Source: Brassica napus (lineage: Eukaryota; Streptophyta; Magnoliopsida; Brassicales; Brassicaceae). From it: a stretch of DNA of 64,000 nt. The position numbers and the translations under genes are program-made. Within the stretch, counting starts at the first letter, position 1, and each line of letters starts with the position of its first letter. Location: the NCBI RefSeq assembly GCF_020379485.1, contig NC_063448.1, positions 44,277,218 through 44,341,217 of the forward strand, read 5' to 3'. Of this stretch, positions 1 through 10,628 are shown in pieces. Below the pieces are notes generated by a model. The model saw only the letters and a list, made by a program, of their open reading frames with translations, searched no databases and was not told where the DNA came from.

Positions 1-127
1 CATGCTTGTTGAGCCGCTTCAAAAGAGTTTGTATTTTGATTTCCTGGTGATCGGAGAACTCTTTTCCACATACACAAGGATAGATTATCACCCCTATAAG
101 CATCAGTGCTACCGTGGCCATTCCCAT
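1..127 (-). CDS. Neprosin-domain peptidase, 5' part of first exon (runs off the left edge)
   Basis: The minus strand from 127 to 1 reads a start codon, a hydrophobic signal peptide (MGMATVALMLIG...) and then [10 protein letters not shown]...LLKRLNKH. This matches, with a few substitutions, exon 1 of the complete neprosin gene at 26643-26494. The exon should continue about 17 bases beyond the window edge, judging by that paralog. Neprosin (DUF239) proteins are secreted, prolyl-specific peptidases made with an N-terminal activation peptide. Homology to the other copy extends upstream of the start codon, so this is the left member of a direct tandem pair. Nothing can be said about whether the rest of the gene is intact. 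Confidence 0.85.
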   Translation of the reverse strand, partial: MGMATVALMLIGVIIYPCVCGKEFSDHQEIKIQTLLKRLNKH

Positions 128-1896
128 TTGTTATGGTTAATTATAATCCTTAGAACCTACTCTTTAGTATTTTATAAAATTTTCTATGAACTACTATTGG
201 AATTTATAGGAGTAGATTGCTCATATATTCTATAAATTAGATTACAAATACCATTGTTTACATTAACACCATTAATGAAAATTGACTAATGACTTAAACA
301 TCATCACAGCCTCTCATGGTTTTAAATTAAAATCCATGAAAACTGACTCATAAAATCAACATCATCAAAGCAAGCAACTTTCATGTGCATCTATGGTTAG
401 ACTCGTAATGGCTACTTTTACTTTCTGGTTATACGTTGGCCGTTGGCGATTAGAGTTTATTGGCGATTACTTTCTGGTTATCTCAATAATGCTCCAATTA
501 GAGTTTACATACAGGATATGTTTATATTAAGTGACTTTGTTATGTTCATGCATAAATATATATATATATATATTTACAAAATAACAGAATTATTATATTT
601 ACAAAATAACAGAATTATTATAACTGACTACTAATTTATTTCTATTTGTTTATAAAATTTTAAGTCTTTTTATATTTTATATGTTTGAAAGGTATGTGAC
701 CCATAAGAGTATCTTCAATGGGGTTCTAGTCATAAAGTTATTAAAATACATATACAGTATGTGTTAGATACTTTCGGTTAGGTTTCGTGTAATTTATAGA
801 AACCCATAATTAAATACTAATATAAAGATATACATACACGTGTATGTATTTTAAGAGCAGTGATAAATTTTTTAAACCGAGTCCCTCAGCATTCATGTAT
901 TAATATCTTAACAGTAATACAGTTTTATAAATAAAATTAAAAGTGATAAAAATTCATGTGTAAACACGTGTAGATTGAGTCCCTTCTAAAAGGAAGGAAG
1001 TTTCTTCTTCCCAGATCGTCTCTTTACTTTTCTATCGACTCTTTCTTACTTTTGGTTTTTGTATTAATATTTATCTCAAGAAATTCTCGTAGAGACGAAA
1101 CGCTGCGCATGATTAACTCAGAGTTTTTAGGAAGGGATTCTTAAGGAAGTTAAGAAATTATTTTTTAACTTTTAACTAAAAAAGATAAGAACTGGTTCTT
1201 AAATAAAGAATTTAACAACTGATTCTTAACTTTTTTAGATTGTGACTAGAACCCGATCCAGACCGTAAAATCAACGAAGAAATTGACCCATGACTAAATC
1301 AAATCATCTTGTGTGATGAAACGCCTCACATGACCAAGCAAATTGCTGTCAAAACGCAGGCACTAATAAATGATATCTGCTTTGTAATTTCTATGTGAAA
1401 AGAAAACGATATACATATGAATCGCAGTCAAGACTTTTACCAAAAAAAAAAAAAATCGCAGTCAATACTCAAAAAATAATAATGGGTAACATAAATAGCT
1501 TTGTAATTACTTGTCAAAAAAACAATTATCGAAAAGCATAAATCCAACTTGGTCTACCCGTTTTTGTTCCTTTTCGTTTTGCCTACACGCTTAGGATTAG
1601 ATTCATTGATTCATGATGATGAATTTGAATTTGGAAAACATTTGGAAACGTGATAAACTTAGATGGTAGAATTACACTTAGCTTAACATAAAATTCCCTA
1701 GAAAGAAACTATAAGGCTAGCTTAAAAGATTTAAAGATAAAGAAGTTCTATAGTTCAGTCAAAAAAGAATAAGAAGAAGTTCTATGGTTTAAAAGAAAAG
1801 AAAAAAAACTCAGAAACAACACTGATCATTAGATCGTTGTAATTCTGATATAATGTAAAGATTAAGGAGAATGGAAAATTGAACGAATTATTTTAT
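128..1896. other. Upstream region of the left neprosin copy, no gene
   Basis: AT-rich DNA without a supportable gene. About 240-400 matches 26780-26900 (upstream of the right neprosin gene), 1325-1360 matches about 27075-27110, and 1470-1600 matches about 36150-36280. The region is therefore the paralogous upstream DNA of the two neprosin copies, with the right-hand version split by insertions. A short (TA)n tract sits at about 555-572, followed by two tandem copies of a 25-bp unit ending near 620. The stretch 1130-1260 is rich in TTCTTAA/TTAAGAA inverted words and may be a MITE remnant. Confidence 0.6.
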
Positions 1897-3009
1897 TAAC
1901 TCTCATGCGAATAGTTAAATATTATGTTATATAGCTTTATATACTAAATAAATGTTTTCTTAAATTAGATAAACATGAATATTTAAATACCTTGGTTTAA
2001 TAAATATACAATATTTATTAATAATATTTAGAATTATCTATCTCACTGCATATAATAATCTAAATCTTTCTATATCTCATTTGTAGATATTGTTTGTGTG
2101 GGGGCATAGCAAAACGATAAAAACTTAAACTGAGATGAATATAGAGTATAAAATCACACAGAGAGTTTTAAAATCTGTATAACGGAATATTATCTAACGT
2201 GATCATGCCATGTAGACAAAAGACAGAGATAAATAATAATATATTCACAAAACGAAACACTAAAACAAAAACAAAAGTAAAAAGCAGAAGAGACTCAGTC
2301 TTACTCACCTAGGAGCACGATAATTCGAAGCTTTTTTAAGTTAAATTTTTAGCAGAATATAGGAAACTCACCTAAAGAAACCCTAATAATCATGCTCTAA
2401 CCAATTCCATTTCAGCTTTGGACCGGTAGATCATTCCTCTCTAAAAATCACATTAGGCAGATCAAGAGCAATTAGCTATAAACAGAATATTTTACCAAAC
2501 ATATTATTATTATTATTATTATTAGAGAAAATTACTTGAATGTTATAGAAAAGTTGGTTTATTACTAGAGTGTTATATATTTTTTAAAAATTACTAGAAT
2601 GTTTGAATACACATAATAAATGACAACAAGGGCATTTAGTTAGTTTTTTTTAATTGAAATTATTTTTAAACACTAAATCCACGTCAGTAATTAAAAATCC
2701 ACATAAGCAAAATAGAAATCAAACCGTCTCCTTCTCCACAACTACATAGGGGTTAAAAAAAGGAACGAAGAACATTGTCGGCGTCTCGAAGAAGGAACCG
2801 CAAGCTTTCTCCCACTCTCTGAAATCCTCGTCGACATTGTGTTTACTTCGTCTTCCTCGAACTAACTCTCTGTCGTTGATACTGTGTCTTTTCCGATATC
2901 GTCTTCCCCAAAATCGTCGTCTTCAATCGTTTGTACGAAATCGTCTTCGCCGCATTCTTATCTATGAGTTCGTCTTTTCCGCTAGGATGTCGCGATGTTA
3001 TATATTGTG

Positions 3010-3345
3010 TTTTGGTTGAGTTTGTGGGTCAGTTATATATTATATTTCATCTGAGTTATATATTTTGTTGCGACTGAGATAGGGTTATGTTGCGGCTGTG
3101 ATATGGTTGAGGGTTTTGTTGCGTCTGAGTTAGGGTTTTGTTGCGACTGAGTTAGGTTATGTTATGACTGAGTAATTGTTATGTTATGGCTGAGTTATCG
3201 CTATACCGTGACTGAGGAATTGTTATGTTATGGCTGAGTTACTGTTATGTTGTGGCTGAGTTATTTTTTATTTTGTTGAGTTATTGTTATGTTATGGCTG
3301 TGTTATTGTTATCTTGCGGCTGATTTATTGTTGGGTTATATGATC
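3010..3345 (+). repeat. GGCTGAGTTAT motif array, 5' leader of the DUF1985/Ulp1 gene (copy A)
   Basis: About 14 degenerate copies of (G)(G/A)CTGAGTTAT, spaced roughly 20-25 bases, all in the same orientation. The array ends at an AG just before the presumed start codon at 3348, so it probably lies in a 5' intron or leader. The same motif recurs in every other non-coding part of the element and is absent from its exons. Confidence 0.85.
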
Positions 3346-4190
3346 AGATGGATGTTGCTGAAGTTAAATCAGGGGAGTACCCTCTAAAACTTTACCCTGA
3401 AGGGTCTTCTAACCTAGAAAATAAAGATACTAATCACAATTTCCATCTAGGAAATTTCCCCCACATTAGAGAAACAATAGGACTTGATGTGTGGTAAGAA
3501 CTGGTGAACTCTCCCATTGGAGTAGTTGCTAGGCTAGCTGGACGCGAAAGCATATGGTTACCGTACACTATCTACTATGTAGACAGATGCGAGTACATAA
3601 GAAAGAGATATGGTGTCTCGTGGTTGATGAGACTATCAGGTTTAGCTTGCTCGAGTTTGGTGAGATCACTAGGTTAAGCACAGGTCCATTGCCAACAGAA
3701 AGTTTTGAACCTGAACAAAGAGTTTTGGGAGGAGTTGAAGGTACCGCTTGGGATGGGACCCAAGTTAGATGAACTGAAGGAAGCATTAGCGTTCTGTCCG
3801 CTTTGGAGTTTTGAAAAGCGTAAGTGGTTGGGTCTGCTACTTCTTCAAGCCATGGGAGTCTATTGTTTGCATCACAATTCAAGGATACTTTTTGAAAGTG
3901 CAATAAGGGTATTCGACGATGAAGCCATGGGGTTGTATCCATGGGGTCGGACTGCATACGAAGTTCTCATTGACTCTATTAAAACGTTGGTTCCGGAAGG
4001 AGGGTCATACACAATAAGCGGCATGACCGTCGCGTTATTGATTTGGGCGTATGAATCCGTCGCCTGCTTCGGTGAGAATTTTGGGAGAGTGGTGAATAAT
4101 GAAGACGTTATGCTTTTGCGATGGGGTGGAAAGCGTACACGTGCAAGTTTTGATAACTTGTTGGCTGCCGAAATCAAAGAGCATGGCGAG

Positions 4191-4299
4191 GTAAGGTTTA
4201 ACGCTGAGTTTTTAGTTTTTGATGGCTGATTTATTATATTTGATTGTTGAGTTATGTGTTATTTTGGTGGCTGAGTTTAATTATAACCTGGTGTTGCAG
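4191..4299 (+). repeat. Intron with GGCTGAGTTAT-type motifs (copy A)
   Basis: The intron runs from GGCGAG|GTAAGG to TTGCAG|GTGCGT and restores the DUF1985 reading (KEHGE then VRVRIMVLKD). It contains four variants of the motif (GCTGAGTTT, GGCTGATTTA, GTTGAGTTAT, GGCTGAGTTT), in the same orientation as the leader array. Confidence 0.75.
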
Positions 4300-4940
4300 G
4301 TGCGTGTGAGGATAATGGTTTTGAAAGACTCAACTGAAGAGATGTTTCCTAAATGGTCGGGTGAACCTGACGACCCACAACTCGTTAGCTTGATAACATA
4401 CATACATGAAGGTATATTTGTGAAAGGTTTTTGGGAAGTGCAGGGGAATGCGCAGGGGAAGGGAAATGAGAAGAAGAAGAAAATGAAGGGCAGAGTTTCG
4501 TCAGAAGCTGAACCACCCACTAAGAAGTAGAAAAAAGTTAAGACACATAATGAAGTGAACAACATTGAAGGTAAAGTTGCTGCAACGGAAAAGGGTTCTA
4601 GCGAGGAGGAAGGTAGCAAAGATTTGGAGAACAAAGCGACTCTGACGACCATTGTGAGTACTCTGGAGAATATTTCCAGAAAATTTGATCAGATTGACTC
4701 ATGGTTTGACGCTTACGAGTTAGAACGGAACAGACCATTGACGGACCAGAAGACCATTGATGACATGGTGAAAGCTTTAGTGGAGGAGCGTCTGAAAGTT
4801 CTAGGGAAAATTCCTGAAAACTATGATAACCTCTCAAACGGCGGCGAAGAAGAATCTTTATCGTTGCCATCACCGCAGCAGAAGTCTATCAATAGTCCAG
4901 CGTTAGTCGTCGAGACTCCTGGTAAGGTTAGGGGACCGAA

Positions 4941-5090
4941 AAAGAATTTGGCCAAGGAGCTTGATAAGGATACAGAGATGAAAAAAAAATTTGGCCAAGG
5001 AGTTTTATAAGGATACATGGGTGAAAAGGACTTTGGCTGAGGAGTTTGATAAGGATACATGGGTGAAAAGGAATTTGGCTGAGGAGTTTG
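4941..5090 (+). repeat. 42-bp coding tandem repeat in the DUF1985/Ulp1 gene
   Basis: About 3.5 units of a 42-bp repeat encode LAKEFDKDTWVKRN-like 14-residue modules. In unit 1 a run of nine A replaces AAAAGGAAT-type sequence and shifts the frame, so the open frames before and after about 4985 differ. The same defect is present in copy B (near 18790), so it predates the duplication. Confidence 0.8.
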
Positions 5091-5835
5091 GTAGTGTCGC
5101 TAAAGCTACTGATCTTAATTTCGTATATGTTTCTCCTTCAAAGGCTACTAAGGATGATAAGGATGCTAAGGTTCCAGCCTATGGACGCGGCTGCAGGGGC
5201 AGGCGTACTGTAAAGGATGAGGATGTTGCTGATAAGAAAAAAGCAGTGCAGGCAGAGGCTGCGTTGAAGAGGAAGGAGAAGGATGACGCTAAGACAAAAG
5301 AGGCTGAGTTAAAGAAGCAAAAACTGGCCGAGCTAAAGAAGCAAAAACATGATGAGTTAAAGAAGAAAAAACATGCTGGAGAGGACAGTGAATGTGCTGT
5401 GACGAACGACGAAGTTCTTGCGGAAGAGAACAAATTTTCGCCAGAGTCTGATGTCGAGAACCAGAAAGTTGTTAGATCTGCCGTAGTAAAGGAATATCGG
5501 GAGAAACGTGTTCAATTATCTCCAAAAGGGTTTTCATTGATGGCAGTTTCTTCACCACCAGTTTTTTCGTACATTGGAGATGATGGAACGACGTGCATGA
5601 GGAAGAATGTTAAGCCTTCATCAGTTCTTCCTCAGCAATATATGACTCTCTAGCACCTGTTGATCCGGTGCTATTCGAAAAACTGATGCAACACATTAAG
5701 GAAACTCCACCCAAACCACCAGCACCAGTAGATAAACCAGCAGTCCTCTCAGCTGATCATGAGAGTGACTTCTACAGCATACTCATCCATGAAAGACCGT
5801 GGCCGGAAAAGGAATATGGATGGGTGTTTGATAAT

Positions 5836-5947
5836 GTAAGTCTTCAGTACGGCTGAGTTATATATTCTATTACAGCTGAGTTATATATTTGACTACGGCT
5901 GACTTATATATTTGATTACGGCTGACTTGTTAATATTATTTGTGTAG
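5836..5947 (+). repeat. Second intron with CTGAGTTATAT motifs (copy A)
   Basis: GATAAT|GTAAGT to GTGTAG|CATGTC joins the linker to the protease domain. The intron carries four motif copies (two GCTGAGTTATAT and two GGCTGACTT variants). In copy B the donor GT has become AT at 19627, which should abolish splicing there. Confidence 0.75.
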
Positions 5948-6622
5948 CATGTCGCTGCGTATATAAACGTCCTCATTAAAAGGTCGATGCTAAATCCCAC
6001 CCCATTCTGGTCCAACCGGATTGCCTTCATTGACGTTTGGGTGTTATGTTTTTGAATTCACGATTTCAAGCAGTTCAAGATAAAACCTAGTATGATCACG
6101 TTCAAAGGCAATGGTTATGAAGATCTAATAAACGGTAAGCTTCCCCTTGAATGTCCAACAAACTTGAAGTGGTATGAAGATGTGGATCACTTGTACGGAT
6201 GTCCTCAAACCGGCGGAAATCACTGGGTGGCATTTCACGTGGATCTGAAGAAGGAGAAGATTGATCGCTACGATCCAATCTTTAGACATGCAACACCCGA
6301 AAATGAGCAGAGAATACTAGATTTATTCAAACCGCTAACGCTTATGCTTCCCGTGATGTTGAGTGAACTTATTCCTGCCAATCTCCGAGCCCCTAGTAAG
6401 AAGAAGTTCACATTCAGAAGGAGGAGCAAAAGATACACTCCATAAAACACCCATATTGGCGATTGTGGGGTGTATTCGTTGAAGTTTGTGGAGTGTCTAG
6501 CGCTTGGTGTAACTTTTGAGGGGATAAACGATAACAATATTCAAGGTTTAAGGGTGAAGATGGCAGCAGAGATCCTCGATGAAGGAGGAAATAATACGAT
6601 GAACAATTTGTTGTCCAATTGA

Positions 6623-7494
6623 ACCTGTGTTTGTTATTTTGTACTTGACTTAAGTTATTAAGTATTTGACTTTAGCTAATATATCTCAGTCTTATCATTT
6701 TTATAACTCAGCCATACCCTAAACATACTCTGAAATCGAAAATGTTCATATAACTCAGCCGAAAGATTATATGTAACTCAGACGTATCTATTTAAATAAC
6801 TCAGCCATACATCCACCATACCCCAAACATACTCTAAAATCGAAAATGTTTATATAACTCAGTCGTATCGATTAGTATAAGTCAGCCGTTACGCTATTAT
6901 AACTTAGTCATACCTCAAACATACACAAGAATCAAAAAGATGAAATGTTTATACTTTAAAATGTTATATTGAAACTCCAATTATCAATTTGAAGTGAATA
7001 TATAATCAACTGAATGTGTCTTCTTTATTGAATTTACCAGTTTAGAATCGATCATGTTCTTGAGGTATATGTTGTCTTACGATTACTTAAAACCTTACAT
7101 TTAGATATAAGGTGTGAGCAATATATAAAACTCGTAAACTATTATTGTGTTATTTATCATGAATTTGTGTTATTTATTATATTTCTTGCACCATAAATCA
7201 AAATTCTAAACCTAAATCCCAAAAAAAGCAAACCTAAACCCTAAATAAGCAACCCTAAACCCTAAACCCCAATTACTAAGTCAGCCGTAAATGTTAAAGT
7301 AACTCGGCCGTGAAGTATAACTTAATCTTGACGTTTGGCGGGAAAAAGATAACTGAATCTTGGGAAATTTTTACTCGTGACGTTTGACGTTCTATATACC
7401 TCTCTATATATTGTCCCCTCTCTTACACCTTTTCTTACGCCTTTCTCTCTCTAGAAATAACCTAAACAAAATCTCTCTATCCTCATCAAAAGTT
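6623..7494. repeat. Intergenic spacer with inverted-orientation AACTCAGCCGTA motifs
   Basis: About nine copies of ATAACTCAGCCGTA variants lie at 6710-6910 and 7280-7310. They are the reverse complement of the motif in the upstream gene leader. The rest is AT-rich, with CCTAAACCCTAAA tracts near 7200-7265. The final 110 bases before 7495 are CT-rich with TATATA at about 7392-7411 and look like a promoter and 5' UTR. Confidence 0.7.
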
Positions 7495-8071
7495 ATGCCG
7501 ATTTTTCCTGGTAATTCAGCGAGGTTAGAGAACAGTGTAAATGCGATACTAAGCTCTGCAAATCGTGAAAACCTCCCTATTCTATACTCTGGTCCGGGTG
7601 ACTTGCTTGACACAACCAGCACTACCTGGTTCAAAATTTTAAGTGATCTCTCCCTCGTCATCCCGTCGATTCTTGCAGAAGGATGGGTTCATGATTGGCC
7701 AACATACCGCGCCATTTTCGATCATTTTAAGGAACGCTGGTTTCATCAACTCGCTGTAAGGACGGGATATGTGTCCATATTAGATATATCAACAGTTTGT
7801 CCACTCTGTATACATTGAGAACATGCGTGTTCTTAACAATGTTTTGTAATATTTTTTGTTGTAGCACAAAATCAGGTGGGATCGAAGGCATAATCCGACA
7901 GTTTGGACACATTTTAATCTTGTGGCCAGAACGCTATTTCGTTGCCAGATGCGCCATTTGAAGAGCACTTGGGCAAATGGAGGTGACAAGCCTCCGTGGA
8001 TGCTAACTAGAGTTTGGCATGATCTCGTCCACATGTTTGAAGAGTTTGGTCCTGACAATTTTGGTTTCTGA
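7495..8071 (+). CDS. MULE-borne protein of unknown function, 155 aa
   Basis: Two exons, 7495-7755 and 7865-8071, joined in phase 0 at GCT|GTAAGG ... TTGTAG|CAC. The protein begins MPIFPGNSARLENSV and includes YSGPGDLLDTT, an FKILSDLSLVIPSILAEGW segment, a Trp-rich C-terminal half (HKIRWDRRHNPTVW) and ends FGPDNFGF. The reading is open through both exons, in contrast to the broken genes on either side. I do not recognise a named domain. It sits where VANDAL-type elements carry an accessory gene between protease and transposase, but homology to VANB is not shown. The start was chosen because the bases before it look like 5' UTR. Confidence 0.6.
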
Positions 8072-8653
8072 CAGTGATGCGTTGTCTGTATTTTGAACCT
8101 GATATTTTAAGTTTCTGAATGTAATTCGACATGTCGAATTCGTATTTACTTATGTATTATAATTCAGCCGTATCTGTTAACATAACTCAGCCACAACTGT
8201 AAGTTAACTCAGTCAAAACGTATAAGGTAACTCAGCTATGAATGTTAATATAACTCAGCCACAACGTTAAGTTAACTCAGCCAAAACGCACAAATCTAAC
8301 TCAGTCGTGAATGTTTCTGTGAAGGTTTATACCACAACGTAGATTATCGCACGCCCATTTTATTATTAATGGGACGTTTCCACTTGCTTGATTGGACTGA
8401 GTTGTCGATTAATTATGGCGCATGAGGAATAACTCCGCCAACAATATGAGAATATCGAGACTAATTATGATGAGTTTGAAATAAACGGCTGGCACGCATG
8501 TGTCGAGTAATTTTCAATATCGAGACATTAAATTTTCATATATTTATTACTTAAAAAGGAAAAAAAAGTAAACGTTGCCGTTTCACGATGTCGTCTTCTT
8601 ACTCACCCTAAAGTCGCACTAATGTTTTTTTTGAAATTGTTTTGAGAATTAAA
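8072..8653. repeat. Spacer with AACTCAGCC motifs
   Basis: Seven motif copies at 8160-8310 (AACTCAGCCACAAC, AACTCAGTCAAAACG and similar) are spaced 20-25 bases in the inverted orientation. The remaining bases up to 8653 show no gene; the last 60 are the leader of the GRF-type gene. Confidence 0.75.
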
Positions 8654-9029
8654 ATGTCTTCCTCATCCTGCGTTTCAGGAAATTCTTACAGACAACGTTT
8701 GAACGCGGAAAGAAGAACGCCGATACAATGTTGGTGTGGTGAACCCTCTAAAAGTTTTACATCTGGAAGCGCTACAAATTTAGGAAGATTGTACTATTGC
8801 TGCGCTAAAGGATATAACAAGGTTCGTTTTGGTTCTTATTTCGCATGTTCTGTAACGTAATACTTAGATCTGGTTATATTGGTGAAAACAGAGAAATTTA
8901 TTCAAATGGGGGGATGAGTGTTTGGTGGAAGAGGTTGAGGATATTAAGTCACTGATAAGTGGCATGAACAAAGACATCTCCGAATTCAGACTTAACGTAA
9001 AAATAGCATACACTACGCCGATTTGCTAA
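8654..9029 (+). CDS. GRF-type zinc-finger protein with coiled-coil tail, 101 aa
   Basis: Exons 8654-8821 and 8892-9029 are joined at AACAAG|GTTCG ... AAACAG|AGAAAT. The protein starts MSSSSCVSGNSYRQRL. Its zinc-binding GRF domain is visible as QCWCGE, then LGRLYYCC in exon 1 and LFKWGDE in exon 2, followed by a short acidic coiled coil (VEEVEDIKSLISGMNKD). GRF fingers bind single-stranded nucleic acid in characterised proteins, and small GRF proteins are common passengers of plant MULEs. The C-terminus runs antisense into an F-box-like frame, so the tail after about 8970 may be a fusion with unrelated DNA. Confidence 0.6.
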
Positions 9030-9152
9030 CACCTTCATCAACTTGCACGATGCTCTAAGGCCATAGAGATCTTGGAAGGAGTTACTGGCCACACGTTCAG
9101 CCACCAACGCCTGAATTTCTTCAGGAATTTCAAGAATCGGAAAATATTCCAT
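8949..9152 (-). pseudogene. F-box-like fragment antisense to the GRF gene
   Basis: The frame reads MEYFPILEIPEEIQALVAERVASNSFQDLYGLRASCK..., which resembles the N-terminus of Arabidopsis At2g35280-type F-box proteins (P-E-E-hydrophobic core, then L..L...CK). The match fades after about residue 50, near 9000, where the opposite-strand GRF exon takes over. It is probably a truncated F-box-like gene acquired by or flanking the element. Confidence 0.5.
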
Positions 9153-9810
9153 TTACTCTCAGATGGGTGAAATTGATTTAGAGAGAGAGAGAAATTGTGA
9201 AAAACAATAGAGAGTTGAACATGTAATTGTTCCTTATTTATCATCAGCAAAACGGTTTTCATATCGCGACGTGTCTTATTTTGGGCGGAAAGTAATTCCA
9301 TAACTCAGCCGTAATGTATTTCATTCAATAAATCAGCCGTTTATTATAATAACTCAGACGTTTCATATTTCAAGACATCAATAAATCAGCCGTTTATTAT
9401 AATAACTCAGACGTTTCGTATTTCAAGATATCAATAATTACATAGGGGCTATTAAGTTATGTAGGGACTATTAAGTACAGACATTTCGTTTTTCGATGTT
9501 TTCGCCATTTCCTCAGATGTAACTGGCTAATTATGCCGCCATTGTTTTGGCGTGTAAAAATACGTCTGAAACTAATACGAAGACATGACAATCCAAAAAC
9601 TCAGCAGTAATTTAAAAAAATGAAAATCCAAAACCCAGCCGTAATTCAAAAACTTGAAAACAAAACCCAGCCATAATACAAAAACATGAAAATCCAAAAC
9701 CCAGCCGTAATAGAAGAATATGAAAATCCAAAACTCAGCCGTAATAGAAGAACATGAAAACCAAAAACTCAGCTGTAATACAAAAACATGAAAATCCCTA
9801 CAACACTTGC
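9153..9810. repeat. Spacer with two clusters of AACTCAGCCGTAAT motifs
   Basis: Five copies lie at 9300-9415, including a 60-bp block duplicated in tandem (9328-9370 and 9379-9430). A 34-bp tandem array lies at 9590-9785, with six units of the form AAAACYCAGCCGTAATA followed by GAAAATCC. The second array abuts the stop codon of the truncated transposase on the minus strand. Confidence 0.85.
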
Positions 9811-10628
9811 TTACATCGGACAAATTTTCGCATTATGTCCACTCTGTCTACATCGAGAACATGTGTGTTCTTTCCTAGGACGTTTGTTTACAAGTGCAAC
9901 CTCCAAAGCAGATTTCATCCTATTTTTCTTAGGTCTTCCTAGTTGTTGACGAATAGACGGGGGCAAGCACGCTTGGTTAGCCATGATTTCTGGAACAGGT
10001 TGCATTGAGTCAACGACATGACCGATTCAGCGTATTCGCTCACCAAATAAGCGTTGTTATAGTAAGGACTGCACAGGGATATACGACAAACATTCATGTA
10101 CTCCGCGGCTGCGATTGCGTGTACACATGGTAATTTTTCGCGTTCAAAATGCCAACATGTGCACTTTCGCTCTACCAAATTAACAATATTCAAATACTCG
10201 CCAGAAGATCCATATTTAACTTCAGTGTGATGATCATCAATCCTTTGTACCGTCAAATCCCTGGCGGCAGTTACACGACCCTATTAAGAAAAATAAAATA
10301 AATGTGAAACGATTGACTTATTACATATAAAACTGACTTAAGAACTATAAAGGCTGACTTAAGAACTATAATGGCTGACTTATGTTTACAGTTACGACTG
10401 ACTTACATATAGTAGTTTCTCCACACCACGCGTAAGAGTGGTTGGCTGCGATCTGGCATCCTCTCTCCGTTCAGCAAACCATCTGGTCATCATAACCCGT
10501 ATCAATTCTAATAATCGAACAATGTTAAGACCTCTAGCATTAGACAATGCTCTGTTCATTGATTCCGCTATGTTCGTAGTCATCAAATTGTACCTCTCGC
10601 CCGGGAAATGAACACGCATCCACAGTCG
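9811..10628 (-). pseudogene. MURA-type MULE transposase, C-terminal part (VANA-like)
   Basis: The minus strand encodes MRVHFPGERYNLMTTNIAESMNR..., an intron from 10406 to about 10280, then a SWIM zinc finger (CTCWHFEREKLPCVHA) and a C-terminal zinc knuckle (CSRCRQSGHNAKIC) before a stop at 9811. These are the usual C-terminal modules of MURA transposases. A single-base deletion near 10008 shifts the frame between ...EYAESVMS and MQPVPEIMANQ. The N-terminal DNA-binding region and most of the DDE catalytic domain are missing, because the reading stops at about 10628 where the second direct-repeat copy starts. The intron contains four GGCTGACTTA motifs. Confidence 0.85.

Larger units (their letters stand above)
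1897..6158. repeat. Long direct repeat, copy A
   Basis: Nearly identical to 10652-10780 plus 15816-19957, which is split by a 5-kb MULE insertion. From about 2040 onward the offset to copy B is close to 13805 bases. By eye the two copies differ at roughly 2 percent of sites plus a few indels. The left junction is at TTAACTCTCAT near 1897/10652. The right junction is at AACAAACTTG near 6158/19957, after which the copies diverge completely. The repeat holds 600 bases of ordinary flanking DNA followed by most of a DUF1985/Ulp1 gene. Confidence 0.9.
3348..6622 (+). pseudogene. DUF1985 / Ulp1-like (C48) protease gene of the MULE, copy A
   Basis: From 3348 (MDVAEVKSGEYPLKLYPEG) the reading follows the DUF1985 family: IRFSLLEFGEITRL, LGLLLLQAMGVYCL and ISGMTVALLIWAYES, then a KEAELKKQK-type lysine-rich linker and a C-terminal cysteine-protease domain. 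Catalytic positions are visible: His in NHWVAFHV, Asp in DRYDPI and Cys in GDCGVYS (TGT at 6464). Introns at 4191-4299 and 5836-5947 have GT-AG ends. The gene is broken: in-frame stops at 3495, 4528, 6053 and 6443, the last between catalytic Asp and Cys; frameshifts near 3550, 3710 and 4985; and an 11-bp insertion near 5625 absent from copy B. Family members resemble SUMO proteases, and related VANC proteins act against transposon silencing. Confidence 0.85.

Noticed and set aside
2837..3019. 60-codon open frame upstream of the DUF1985 gene, also in copy B
   Set aside because: Arg/Leu-rich reading of a CG-rich leader with no domain; conserved only because the two copies are near-identical. 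Treated as 5' leader.
3492..3500. TGG|TAAGAA in the DUF1985 gene read as a splice donor (G|GTAAGA) rather than a stop
   Set aside because: The bases immediately after continue the family reading (ELVNSPIGVVARLA), so an intron starting here would remove conserved sequence.
5179..5433. Ser/Phe-rich minus-strand frame over the lysine-rich linker
   Set aside because: Shadow of the AAG-rich coding strand; same artefact at 18981-19235 in copy B.
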